23,412 nucleotides of DNA, from the NCBI GenBank assembly GCA_900541035.1, contig UQIN01000029.1, forward strand, positions 1 to 23,412. The letters are read 5' to 3'. The notes below the pieces were generated by a model. The model was not told the origin of the DNA, searched no databases, and saw only the letters and a list, made by a program, of their open reading frames with translations. Source of the stretch: an uncultured Collinsella sp. (GTDB lineage Bacteria; Actinomycetota; Coriobacteriia; Coriobacteriales; Coriobacteriaceae). The translations under genes and the position numbers were made by a program. This document shows positions 1 to 6,085 of the stretch, one piece after another (the stretch's first letter is position 1; each line of letters opens with the position of its first letter).

Positions 1-180
1 ACCGTGCTTCCGCTTGAGGTCAAGGCGGCAGAGAACCTTAAAGCGAAGAGTCTGAAAATAGCCTGCGAAAAATTCAAACTCGAGCGTTGCGTGAGGAGCT
101 CCCTGGCGGCATATAGAGACGAGGGCATGCTCATCAATATTCCGCTTTGGGAGATTGGGCAGATCGACAAGCTGGCATAG
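1..180 (+). CDS. C-terminal end of a DUF4143-type AAA ATPase (partial)
   Basis: The gene is cut by the left edge; the last 59 codons, ending in TAG, are visible. The residues LPLEVKAAENLKAKSLK followed by a region ending NIPLWEIGQIDKLA match the usual C-terminus of AAA-family ATP-binding proteins with a DUF4143 domain, whose last part is a restriction-endonuclease-like fold with an EVK motif. The ATPase part lies outside the window. The cellular role of this family is not well established, though such genes are very common in gut anaerobes. The gene runs towards ppx, and a large hairpin separates the two. The call rests on this short tail alone. Confidence 0.7.
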   Translation, partial: TVLPLEVKAAENLKAKSLKIACEKFKLERCVRSSLAAYRDEGMLINIPLWEIGQIDKLA

Positions 181-229
181 GCGCTGTGGGGACGCCCCGC
201 AAGGACTGTCCCCAGGTGCCGGCTGTTGA

Positions 230-294
230 GTTGCGGTGGAATAGGGACTGTTTGGTGCCCGAAAGGGCGATTGTAGTCCGTATTTCACCGCAAC
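230..294. terminator. Long imperfect palindrome between convergent genes, likely bidirectional terminator or repeat
   Basis: Two arms of about 21 bases, starting GTTGCGGTG and ending CACCGCAAC, pair with few mismatches. An inner stem TGCCC-gaaa-GGGCG caps the structure. It sits between the DUF4143 gene (+) and ppx (-), where it could end transcription from both sides. A smaller inverted repeat, GGGGAC with GTCCCC, lies beside it at 188-213. Neither has a long T-run, so these may instead be repetitive extragenic palindromes. Confidence 0.5.
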
Positions 295-298
295 TTAT

Positions 299-1300
299 TT
301 AGAGGGCGCTGAGGCTGGGGGTCCAGGCGATGGTGGGAGTCGCGCCGTCGAGAACCTCGTTGATGGTGGCGGCCATGCCAGCGAGTAGACTGTTCTCGCT
401 TACGGTGAGCGTCTTGTAGCCGCCGGCTCGCATGAGCTCGCGAATCACCACGGCACCTGCCAGGATCACGCCCGCGCGCTTGGGCTGCACGCCTGGCAGC
501 GCAGCGATACCCTCCACATCCAGCGTAGACATACGATCGATGGCGGCCGAAATCTGCTCCATCGAAAGCTCGCGCAGGTGCACAAAGTTCGAGTCGTACG
601 GCTCCAGTTCGTGAACGAGTGCCACGAGCGTAGTGACGGTACCACCCACCGCGACCAGGCGCTCGGCGCGCTCAAAGTCGACAGGCAGACTCTCAAAGTA
701 GCCCGCAAACTGCTCGTTTGCCCAGCCGGCAGCAGCCGCAAGCTCATCCGTTGACGGCGGCAGTGCCGAGAAAAACCGCTCAGTCACGCGACGGCAACCG
801 ATATCCAGTGAGCGTGTTCCCTCCAGCGCAAAGACCCCGCGCTCCGGTGCATAGACACCCGTCGCGAGCTCCGTGGATCCGCCGCCCGAATCGGCAACAA
901 TGATGCGCTCGCCGGCAAAGTCGTGTGCTACGCCAAAAAACGTCAGGCGCGCCTCGACCTCGCCCGGAATCACCTGCGGCTCAAGCCCCAGATCGCGCAG
1001 GCCGTCCAGCAGCAGCGCGGCATTGGACGCATCGCGCGCAGCGCTCGTGCAGGTGGTGCAGATGCACGCGGCCCCAAAGGCACGGGCCTCGTCCACAAAC
1101 ATCCGACACGCAGCGAGTACACGCTCGACAGCCGCCTCGCAAAAGCGCCCCGTCGCATCCACGCCCTCGCCCAAATCGGTAATCTCGGTATGCTTGGACG
1201 ATTCCACGATCGCCCCGCCCTCGACCTGGGCCAGCACCAGTCGCGACGACACCGTTCCCAGGTCAATCGCCGCCACCTTATATCGTTTGCAATTCGTCAT
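299..1300 (-). CDS. ppx: Ppx/GppA family phosphatase (exopolyphosphatase-like)
   Basis: A 333-residue member of the Ppx/GppA family, which hydrolyses polyphosphate or pppGpp in the cytoplasm using an actin-like ATPase fold. The N-terminal phosphate loop AAIDLGTVSSRLVLA (about residues 10-24), the second loop VADSGGGSTELATG (about 135-149) and VAVGGTVTTLVAL (about 217-229) are all present. The length fits the short actinobacterial Ppx2-type proteins, which lack extra C-terminal HD domains. The ATG start is preceded by a strong GGAGGGGAG ribosome site. The gene begins 20 bases after the divIC stop, so the two are probably co-transcribed, as in other Actinobacteria. Polyphosphate cannot be told from pppGpp as the substrate by sequence alone. 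Confidence 0.85.
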   Translation of the reverse strand: MTNCKRYKVAAIDLGTVSSRLVLAQVEGGAIVESSKHTEITDLGEGVDATGRFCEAAVERVLAACRMFVDEARAFGAACICTTCTSAARDASNAALLLDGLRDLGLEPQVIPGEVEARLTFFGVAHDFAGERIIVADSGGGSTELATGVYAPERGVFALEGTRSLDIGCRRVTERFFSALPPSTDELAAAAGWANEQFAGYFESLPVDFERAERLVAVGGTVTTLVALVHELEPYDSNFVHLRELSMEQISAAIDRMSTLDVEGIAALPGVQPKRAGVILAGAVVIRELMRAGGYKTLTVSENSLLAGMAATINEVLDGATPTIAWTPSLSAL

Positions 1301-1320
1301 TGCAGGCTCCCCTCCGGGCG

Positions 1321-2082
1321 CTACTCGCCGTTGGACACGACCGTCTGGCCCTCGACGCCGTTAAATCCAAACAGCATGTCGAGCGTCTGGATGTACCACG
1401 GTGCGTCCTTGCCGACCTCTTCGATCTCTTTGGCAACTTCGCTGGCCTTCTTGGCGTTCGACGACTTCTGGCTCGACGAGGCATTCGAATCGCCGTCCAG
1501 GCCCTGCACTTCAATCCTCTTCTCGCCGGGCATCACCAAGCCCAGGTCCTCGGATGCCGCATCCTTGATACCCTCCTCCGAGAGCAGCTTGTCGACGCTT
1601 TTTTGCAGCCCATCATTGTATTGCTGGCGAATCTCAACCTGCTTGGCCAAGATGTCGCTCGAGCGTTTTGCCACGTACAGATCGCGCACGGGGAAATACA
1701 GGCTCACAAGCGCCAGCACCACCACGATACCGATAAACAGCGGGCGCAGAGAGCCATGCGTAAAGTCATAGATCGCCTTGACCACCGCATTGTCGTTGGC
1801 GTAGCGCATAAAGTCCGAGCCCGAAAGACGGCTCGAGGGCCTGCTCGACCCGTCGTGCGTCTGGGCCGAGGGACGCGACGCATGCGACGAACGTGCCGGG
1901 CGCACCGGTCCATCTGTCGAAGTATTCACTTGAGCATTGGGGCGCGAGGTACTTGTCGGGCGCTGCATGGAGCGGTCGGCGCCGGCGTAGGCGGACCCAC
2001 CGAGCTGCACCGTGCGCGCACGGCGAGGCGACGGCTCACGCGAACCGGCGGAATAGTACCTGTTGTCGTAAATCTGATCCAT
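1321..2082 (-). CDS. DivIC/FtsB-like septum formation initiator protein
   Basis: With the start placed at 2082 the protein has 253 residues. An upstream in-frame start at 2208 is possible but would run through the enolase terminator. The first 110 residues are rich in Ser, Arg and Pro and probably disordered in the cytoplasm. One transmembrane helix (about residues 112-131, IGIVVVLALVSLYFPV) is followed by a probable coiled coil (about 138-168) and the motif EEGIKDAASEDLGLVMPGE, typical of septum formation initiators. Family members join FtsL and FtsQ in the divisome. The position between eno and ppx matches the actinobacterial gene order. A DUF501 gene, often found between divIC and ppx, is absent. 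The C-terminal tail (VQGLDG onward) is longer than in typical FtsB. Confidence 0.75.
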   Translation of the reverse strand: MDQIYDNRYYSAGSREPSPRRARTVQLGGSAYAGADRSMQRPTSTSRPNAQVNTSTDGPVRPARSSHASRPSAQTHDGSSRPSSRLSGSDFMRYANDNAVVKAIYDFTHGSLRPLFIGIVVVLALVSLYFPVRDLYVAKRSSDILAKQVEIRQQYNDGLQKSVDKLLSEEGIKDAASEDLGLVMPGEKRIEVQGLDGDSNASSSQKSSNAKKASEVAKEIEEVGKDAPWYIQTLDMLFGFNGVEGQTVVSNGE

Positions 2083-2125
2083 GTGCGCCTTGTGCGGTTG
2101 AGGTTTGTTTGCGCTAAGTATTCTA

Positions 2126-2134
2126 GTTATAGCA
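2126..2134 (-). promoter_or_regulatory. Candidate extended -10 promoter for divIC-ppx
   Basis: On the minus strand the sequence reads TGCTATAAC, an extended -10 element (TG-n-TATAAC). It lies about 45 bases before the divIC start and downstream of the enolase terminator, so divIC-ppx probably has its own promoter. No good -35 is visible. Confidence 0.45.
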
Positions 2135-2173
2135 CGAGCGCCCGCACCGCCTTCGCCAGCCTTTGCTCGACAT

Positions 2174-2205
2174 AAAAAAGGCGCTGAGTCATATGGCCCA
2201 GCGCC
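2174..2205 (-). terminator. Rho-independent terminator after enolase
   Basis: On the minus strand the stem GGCGCTG...CAGCGCC is followed directly by TTTTTT. It lies about 70 bases after the enolase stop. Confidence 0.8.
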
Positions 2206-2272
2206 CAATGGCGGCCATCAGAAGTGGAACGGAGCCGAGTCAGCCCCGCCCCCCCCCGCGAGCGCCACTTGT

Positions 2273-3562
2273 TTAGCGAATGTTGTAGAACGCGGCCTTG
2301 CCGGCGTAGCGCGCACTGCCCTCGAGCTCGTCCTCGATGCGGATGAGCTGGTTGTACTTGGCGATGCGATCGCTGCGGCACGGGGCGCCCGACTTGATCT
2401 GGCCGGCGTTGACGCCCACGACCAGGTCGGCGATCGTGGAGTCCTCGGTCTCGCCGGAGCGGTGACTCACGATGCAGGCGTAGCCGGCCTCCTTGGCGGT
2501 CTCGATGGCCTCGAGCGACTCGGTGAGCGTACCGATCTGGTTGACCTTGACCAGGATCGCGTTGGCGGCACCAAGCTCGATGCCCTTCTTGAGGCGCTCG
2601 GTGTTGGTGACGAACAGGTCGTCGCCCACCAGCTGCACCTTGTTGCCAATGCGGCGGGTAAGCTCGACCCAGCCGTCCCAGTCCTCCTCGGCCATGCCGT
2701 CCTCGATGGAGATGATGGGATAGGTGTCGACGAGCTTCTCCCAGTAATCGATCATCTGGGCGCTCGTGTACTCCACGCCCTCGCCCTTGAGCTCGTACAT
2801 GCCGGTCTCGGCGTTGTAGAACTCGGTGGACGCCGGGTCCATGGCGTACATGAAGTCGACGCCGGGCTTAAAGCCAGCCTTCTCGACGGCCTTGGTGATG
2901 TACTCGAACGGCTCGGCATTGGTCTTAAGGTTGGGGGCAAAGCCGCCCTCGTCGCCCACGCCGCCGCCCAGGCCGGCCTCGTGCAGCACGCCCTTGAGGG
3001 TGTGGTAGACCTCGGCGCACCAACGCAGGCCCTCGGCAAAACTCGGGGCGCCCACCGGCATGATCATGAACTCCTGGAAGTCAACGTTATTGTCGGCATG
3101 CACGCCGCCGTTGAGAATGTTCATCATGGGCGTGGGCAGCAGATGGGCGTTGACGCCGCCCAGGTACTGGTACAGCGACAGGCCCGCCGACTCGGCAGCG
3201 GCGCGGGCGACGGCCAGCGACACGCCCAGGATGGCGTTGGCACCGAGCTTGGTCTTGTTGGGGGTACCGTCCGCGGCAATCAGCGCGGCATCGACGGCGC
3301 GCTGGTCGAAGGCGTCGAGACCCACGACGGCGTTAGTGCACTCGTTGTTGACGTGCTCGACGGCCTGCGAAACGCCCTTGCCCAGGTAGCGACCCTTGTC
3401 GCCGTCGCGCAGCTCGCAGGCCTCAAAGGCGCCGGTCGAAGCACCCGAAGGCACCATTGCGCGGCCAAAGCTGCCGTCCTCGAGCACGACCTCGACCTCG
3501 ACGGTGGGATTGCCGCGGCTGTCGAGCACCTCGCGACCGTAGACGTCCAAAATATCGCTCAT
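2273..3562 (-). CDS. eno: Enolase (phosphopyruvate hydratase)
   Basis: A full-length 429-residue enolase, converting 2-phosphoglycerate to phosphoenolpyruvate in glycolysis. Visible family landmarks are DSRGNPTVEVEV near the N-terminus, the substrate loop PSGASTGAFEA, the metal-site segments SIEDGMAEEDW and LVGDDLFVTN, the signature LVKVNQIGTLTES with the catalytic lysine, and SHRSGETEDSTIADL. Codon use is strongly GC-ending, as expected for a highly expressed gene. It has its own promoter region, with a pair of direct repeats upstream, and a terminator downstream, so it is probably transcribed alone. The identification is secure. Confidence 0.98.
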   Translation of the reverse strand: MSDILDVYGREVLDSRGNPTVEVEVVLEDGSFGRAMVPSGASTGAFEACELRDGDKGRYLGKGVSQAVEHVNNECTNAVVGLDAFDQRAVDAALIAADGTPNKTKLGANAILGVSLAVARAAAESAGLSLYQYLGGVNAHLLPTPMMNILNGGVHADNNVDFQEFMIMPVGAPSFAEGLRWCAEVYHTLKGVLHEAGLGGGVGDEGGFAPNLKTNAEPFEYITKAVEKAGFKPGVDFMYAMDPASTEFYNAETGMYELKGEGVEYTSAQMIDYWEKLVDTYPIISIEDGMAEEDWDGWVELTRRIGNKVQLVGDDLFVTNTERLKKGIELGAANAILVKVNQIGTLTESLEAIETAKEAGYACIVSHRSGETEDSTIADLVVGVNAGQIKSGAPCRSDRIAKYNQLIRIEDELEGSARYAGKAAFYNIR

Positions 3563-3632
3563 GTTGTCTCCCTCTCACTTGGAAACGTAGTGGATGCAAG
3601 CGACCGGCTGACCGCGCACCATCGGTGCGTCT

Positions 3633-3680
3633 CCGTAAGTTAGCCATGTCGCACTTTTTGCATTATGCCCTAAGTTAGCC
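3633..3680 (-). promoter_or_regulatory. Enolase promoter region with paired direct repeats
   Basis: Two copies of CC(G/C)TAAGTTAGCC (3633-3645 and 3668-3680, 12 of 13 identical) lie 35 bases apart. On the coding strand they read GGCTAACTTA(C/G)GG. A candidate -10, CATAAT on the minus strand at 3662-3667, abuts the upstream copy, and the other copy would fall just after the transcription start. This geometry fits a repressor or activator binding pair. No -35 close to consensus is seen. Confidence 0.45.
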
Positions 3681-3702
3681 GAGGGATACACTTGATTTTC
3701 GA

Positions 3703-3747
3703 AAAATTTAGCGGGAACGATGAGGCGTGTCAGCCCGTCGTTCCCGC
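3703..3747 (-). terminator. Rho-independent terminator after mazG
   Basis: The arms GCGGGAACGA (3711-3720) and TCGTTCCCGC (3738-3747) pair perfectly. On the minus strand they are followed by a T-rich stretch, TAAATTTTTCG. The hairpin starts 4 bases after the mazG stop and ends the larC2-yfcE-mazG transcript. Confidence 0.85.
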
Positions 3748-3751
3748 AGTC

Positions 3752-4612
3752 TTACTCCTCCGCCTTTGCGGCATCCCACAGGTCGTTGAGGCCGTGGGTC
3801 GAAAGCTCGGCAAGATCCACGTGGGCATCGGCCGCCATCTGCTCCATCGCAGCCCAGCGACGGCGAAACTTGGCCGTGCTCGCGCGCAGGGCGCTCTCGG
3901 CGTCGATACCCTCCTTGCGCGCGACGTTGACCAGGGCAAAGAGCAGATCGCCAAACTCCATTTCGCGCTCGGGCGAGCCAGGGGCCTCGGCCTCAAACTC
4001 GGCACGCTCCTCGGCGACCTCGTCCCACACATCCTGGACCGTCTCCCACTCAAAGCCCACGGCAGCCGCCTTGCGCGACACCTTCTGAGCCTGCATCAGC
4101 GCCGGCAGATGCGTGGGCACGCCGTCGAGCAGGCCCTCGGGCGCAGCCTCGCCTGCCGCCACGGCCTTGTCCTTGGCAGCCCTCTCGGCAAGCTTGACCT
4201 CGTCCCAAATCTTGAGTACCTCGTCGGAACTGTCGGCATCTACATCGCCAAACACGTGCGGATGACGGCGGATGAGCTTGGCATCGATATCACGCGCCAC
4301 GTCGGCCAGCGTAAACTCGCCGGCGTCCGCCGCAATCTGCGCATGCAGCACGACCTGCATGAGCACGTCGCCCAGCTCCTCGCGTAGGTGAACCGCGTCG
4401 TCCGCCTCGATGCAGTCGAGTGCCTCGTAGGCCTCCTCGATCATGTTCTTGCCGATGCTGCGGTGCGTCTGCTCACGGTCCCACGGGCAGCCGTCGGGCT
4501 GACGCAAGCGCCAGACGATCTGCACCAGATGTTGTAGCTCGGCCGACGCGTCGACCAGCGTGGACAAATCGCGCGAGCCCTCGGCATTTTGCTGAGCCAT
4601 GTGCTGCGCCAT
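3752..4612 (-). CDS. mazG: MazG nucleoside triphosphate pyrophosphohydrolase
   Basis: A 286-residue MazG with the tandem-domain layout. The first domain (about 20-150) has WRLRQPDGCPWDREQTHRS, the metal-binding EE pair in MIEEAYEALD and REELGDVLMQVVLHAQ. The second (about 165-270) has WDEVAEERAEF and EFGDLLFALVNVARKEGID. The enzyme cleaves NTPs to NMP and pyrophosphate, which clears non-canonical nucleotides and affects ppGpp levels. The ATG at 4612 is 2 bases after the stop of the preceding phosphodiesterase gene, and its GGAGGAGG ribosome site lies within the end of that gene, so the two are translationally coupled. A second in-frame ATG at 4600 is possible but lies farther from the ribosome site. 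Confidence 0.93.
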   Translation of the reverse strand: MAQHMAQQNAEGSRDLSTLVDASAELQHLVQIVWRLRQPDGCPWDREQTHRSIGKNMIEEAYEALDCIEADDAVHLREELGDVLMQVVLHAQIAADAGEFTLADVARDIDAKLIRRHPHVFGDVDADSSDEVLKIWDEVKLAERAAKDKAVAAGEAAPEGLLDGVPTHLPALMQAQKVSRKAAAVGFEWETVQDVWDEVAEERAEFEAEAPGSPEREMEFGDLLFALVNVARKEGIDAESALRASTAKFRRRWAAMEQMAADAHVDLAELSTHGLNDLWDAAKAEE

Positions 4613-4614
4613 GG

Positions 4615-5163
4615 TTATTCCTCCTCCAGGACCACGTGGCGGAACGCGCCGCCCTCGTAGATGCCGTAGCTGTGCGAGCCGTCCTTGGGGATGCTCACGC
4701 TACCGGGGTTGAAGAGCCACAGGCCCGGGTGCGCGGCGCTTTCCTCGTTGACCTTGACGTGCGTGTGACCGTAGACGAGCGCGGAGCCCTCGGGCAGCGC
4801 GGGCGCGTGGTCGACGCTGTTGTGCATGCCGGCGCCAAAGACGTGGCCGTGCGTCAGGAACAGCTCACGGCCGGTTTCGTCAAACAGCGTGGCGTAGTCG
4901 GCCATGACGGGGAAGTCGAGGACCATCTGGTCGACCTCGGCGTCGCAGTTGCCGCGCACCGCGATGATGCGGTCGGCCAGGGCGTTGAGCAGCGGGATTA
5001 CGCGCTTGGGGGCGTAATCGCGCGGCAGGTCGTTGCGTGGACCGTGGTAGAGCAGGTCGCCCAGCAGCACGATGCGGTCGGGCTGCTCGGAATCGATGGC
5101 GGTGACCAGGCGCTCGGTCCAGTATGCCGAGCCGTGGATGTCGGAGGCGATGAGGTATTTCAT
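4615..5163 (-). CDS. yfcE: YfcE-type metallophosphoesterase
   Basis: A 182-residue calcineurin-like phosphoesterase starting MKYLIASDIHGS. All metal-site motifs are visible: DIHGS, GDLLYHG, RGNCD, LTHGH and YGHTH. Length and motif order match E. coli YfcE, a manganese-dependent phosphodiesterase whose natural substrate is not settled. The start at 5163 is chosen because the fold begins there and AAAGGA lies just upstream; a start at 5220 would add 19 unlike residues and overlap the preceding gene. It is followed at 2 bases by mazG and lies 53 bases after the LarC2-like gene, so the three probably form one operon. Confidence 0.88.
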   Translation of the reverse strand: MKYLIASDIHGSAYWTERLVTAIDSEQPDRIVLLGDLLYHGPRNDLPRDYAPKRVIPLLNALADRIIAVRGNCDAEVDQMVLDFPVMADYATLFDETGRELFLTHGHVFGAGMHNSVDHAPALPEGSALVYGHTHVKVNEESAAHPGLWLFNPGSVSIPKDGSHSYGIYEGGAFRHVVLEEE

Positions 5164-5216
5164 GGTGGTCCTTTCGGTGAGGTTGATGGGGTGGGTGTGG
5201 CGCGTCGCCGACCGTG

Positions 5217-5702
5217 TCACTCAAATTGCAGAGCCGCGGCTTGCGCCGCCTGCATCACGCGCTGGAGCGGCACATTGTGCTCACGGGCAAGGCGAGCGCA
5301 GTCCTCGTACTCGGGCGCTGCACGCTCGCTGCCATCGGGCAGGGTTGCCACCTTTACGGCCACCTCGCCCCAAGGCGTTGTCACCTGCTCGAATCGGCGC
5401 GGCAGGCAAACGCGTTCCATCACCTGGCGACGAACGGCGTTGGTCGTGGTCTCCAAAAAGATAATCGTCTGTAGGCGCTCGATATCCTCGTGCGAGCAGA
5501 TCACCTGCAACTGCCATCCGGGGCGACCCTTTTTGCAGTAGAGGGGTAGCCAGTGCACCTCGCGGGCGCCGGCCTCGCGCAGGCGGTCGGCGGCATAGGC
5601 GAGTACCTCGGGCGACGCATCGTCGATGTCGCACTCCAGCTTGACGATGGTCTCGGGCGCATCGGTCTCGCGGGACAGCGGAGATGTACTTCCACGTTGC
5701 AT
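5217..5702 (-). CDS. Stand-alone LarC2-like domain (nickel pincer cofactor biosynthesis, former DUF111)
   Basis: With an ATG at 5702, preceded by GGAAAGGAACC, the protein has 161 residues. It matches only the C-terminal half of LarC, the CTP-dependent nickel insertase that completes the nickel-pincer cofactor of lactate racemase. Visible motifs are LECDIDDASPEVLAYAADRL (about 22-41), LPLYCKKGRPGWQLQV, FLETTTNAVRR and APEYEDCARLAREHNVPL. The N-terminal LarC1 half is absent, and no larA, larB or larE lies nearby. In Lactobacillus plantarum larC is split into larC1 and larC2 joined by programmed frameshifting; here only the second half exists locally. It may be a free-standing nickel-handling protein. 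A GTG at 5741 could extend it by 13 residues but lacks a ribosome site. Confidence 0.75.
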   Translation of the reverse strand: MQRGSTSPLSRETDAPETIVKLECDIDDASPEVLAYAADRLREAGAREVHWLPLYCKKGRPGWQLQVICSHEDIERLQTIIFLETTTNAVRRQVMERVCLPRRFEQVTTPWGEVAVKVATLPDGSERAAPEYEDCARLAREHNVPLQRVMQAAQAAALQFE

Positions 5703-5806
5703 ACGGTCCGGTTCCTTTCCGCGCGGGCTCGTTTTGTTCACTCAAACGCTAGCACATCGGACGTGGCACAGGCGTGACTTTCGCCCGCCGTCGTCCTCGC
5801 CCCCAT

Positions 5807-5876
5807 CCAAACGTGTACATCAGCCGCCAAACATGTCATTTTTTGTCGGTTTTGGAGGCTGACGTACACGTTTTGG
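5807..5876. repeat. Extragenic palindrome, copy 1 of a two-copy family
   Basis: The left arm, from CCAAACGTGTAC, and the right arm, ending GTACACGTTTTGG, form a stem of about 26 bases with two mismatches around a loop containing CATTTTTTG. Copy 2 at 10102-10172 has the same orientation, an identical 36-base centre and similar flanks. The two copies bracket the ABC-YgbA gene pair. Confidence 0.8.
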
Positions 5877-5893
5877 AGCGGGGCCACACACGA

Positions 5894-5955
5894 TCAAAAT
5901 TGCGCCCGCACTCCGTCCACCACAAAGTTCGCCGCACTCAACAATTTTGAACTTT
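5894..5955. promoter_or_regulatory. Interleaved inverted repeats upstream of the ABC transporter gene
   Basis: TCAAAATTG (5894-5902) pairs with CAATTTTGA (5942-5950), and AAAGTTC (5924-5930) pairs with GAACTTT (5949-5955). The sites lie 130-190 bases before the ABC start, in the only AT-rich part of the region. They could be operator half-sites or alternative secondary structures. They do not look like an NsrR, FNR or Rex box. Confidence 0.35.
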
Positions 5956-6085
5956 CTACGCAGTTCATCGGCTAAAAATTACCCTCGGCATACTTACCCG
6001 CTGCACGATGTTACTCTAGTTGCATTTGGCTAACTAAGCGGCTGCCGAGAACCCCGCCCGGCACCGTTACGGCATAGGAGGTTTC

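Larger units (their letters stand above)
5703..6085. other. Divergent intergenic region of 383 bases
   Basis: No gene of convincing length is seen. The stretch holds a long palindrome (5807-5876), two interleaved inverted repeats (5894-5955) and the leader of the ABC transporter gene, with AGGAGG at 6076-6081. A weak extended -10 candidate, TGTTACTCT (6009-6017), reads towards the ABC gene. GGCTAACT at 6028-6035 resembles the direct repeats before enolase. Confidence 0.6.

Noticed and set aside
2249..2257. A run of nine C bases downstream of enolase as a phase-variation tract
   Set aside because: It lies outside any coding frame and promoter element, between the enolase stop and its terminator.
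2105..3643. A 512-codon plus-strand open frame opposite enolase
   Set aside because: It is a mirror of the GC-rich codon use of enolase, with no ribosome site and no recognisable domain.
5833..5862. A nine-codon frame MSFFVGFGG present in both palindrome copies
   Set aside because: It is short, without a ribosome site, and made of the palindrome loop and right arm. Identity is explained by repeat conservation, not translation.
5921..5935. A 15-base exact match between the exporter leader and hisC (15381-15395)
   Set aside because: In hisC it is plain coding sequence, and one such match is not surprising in a window of this size.
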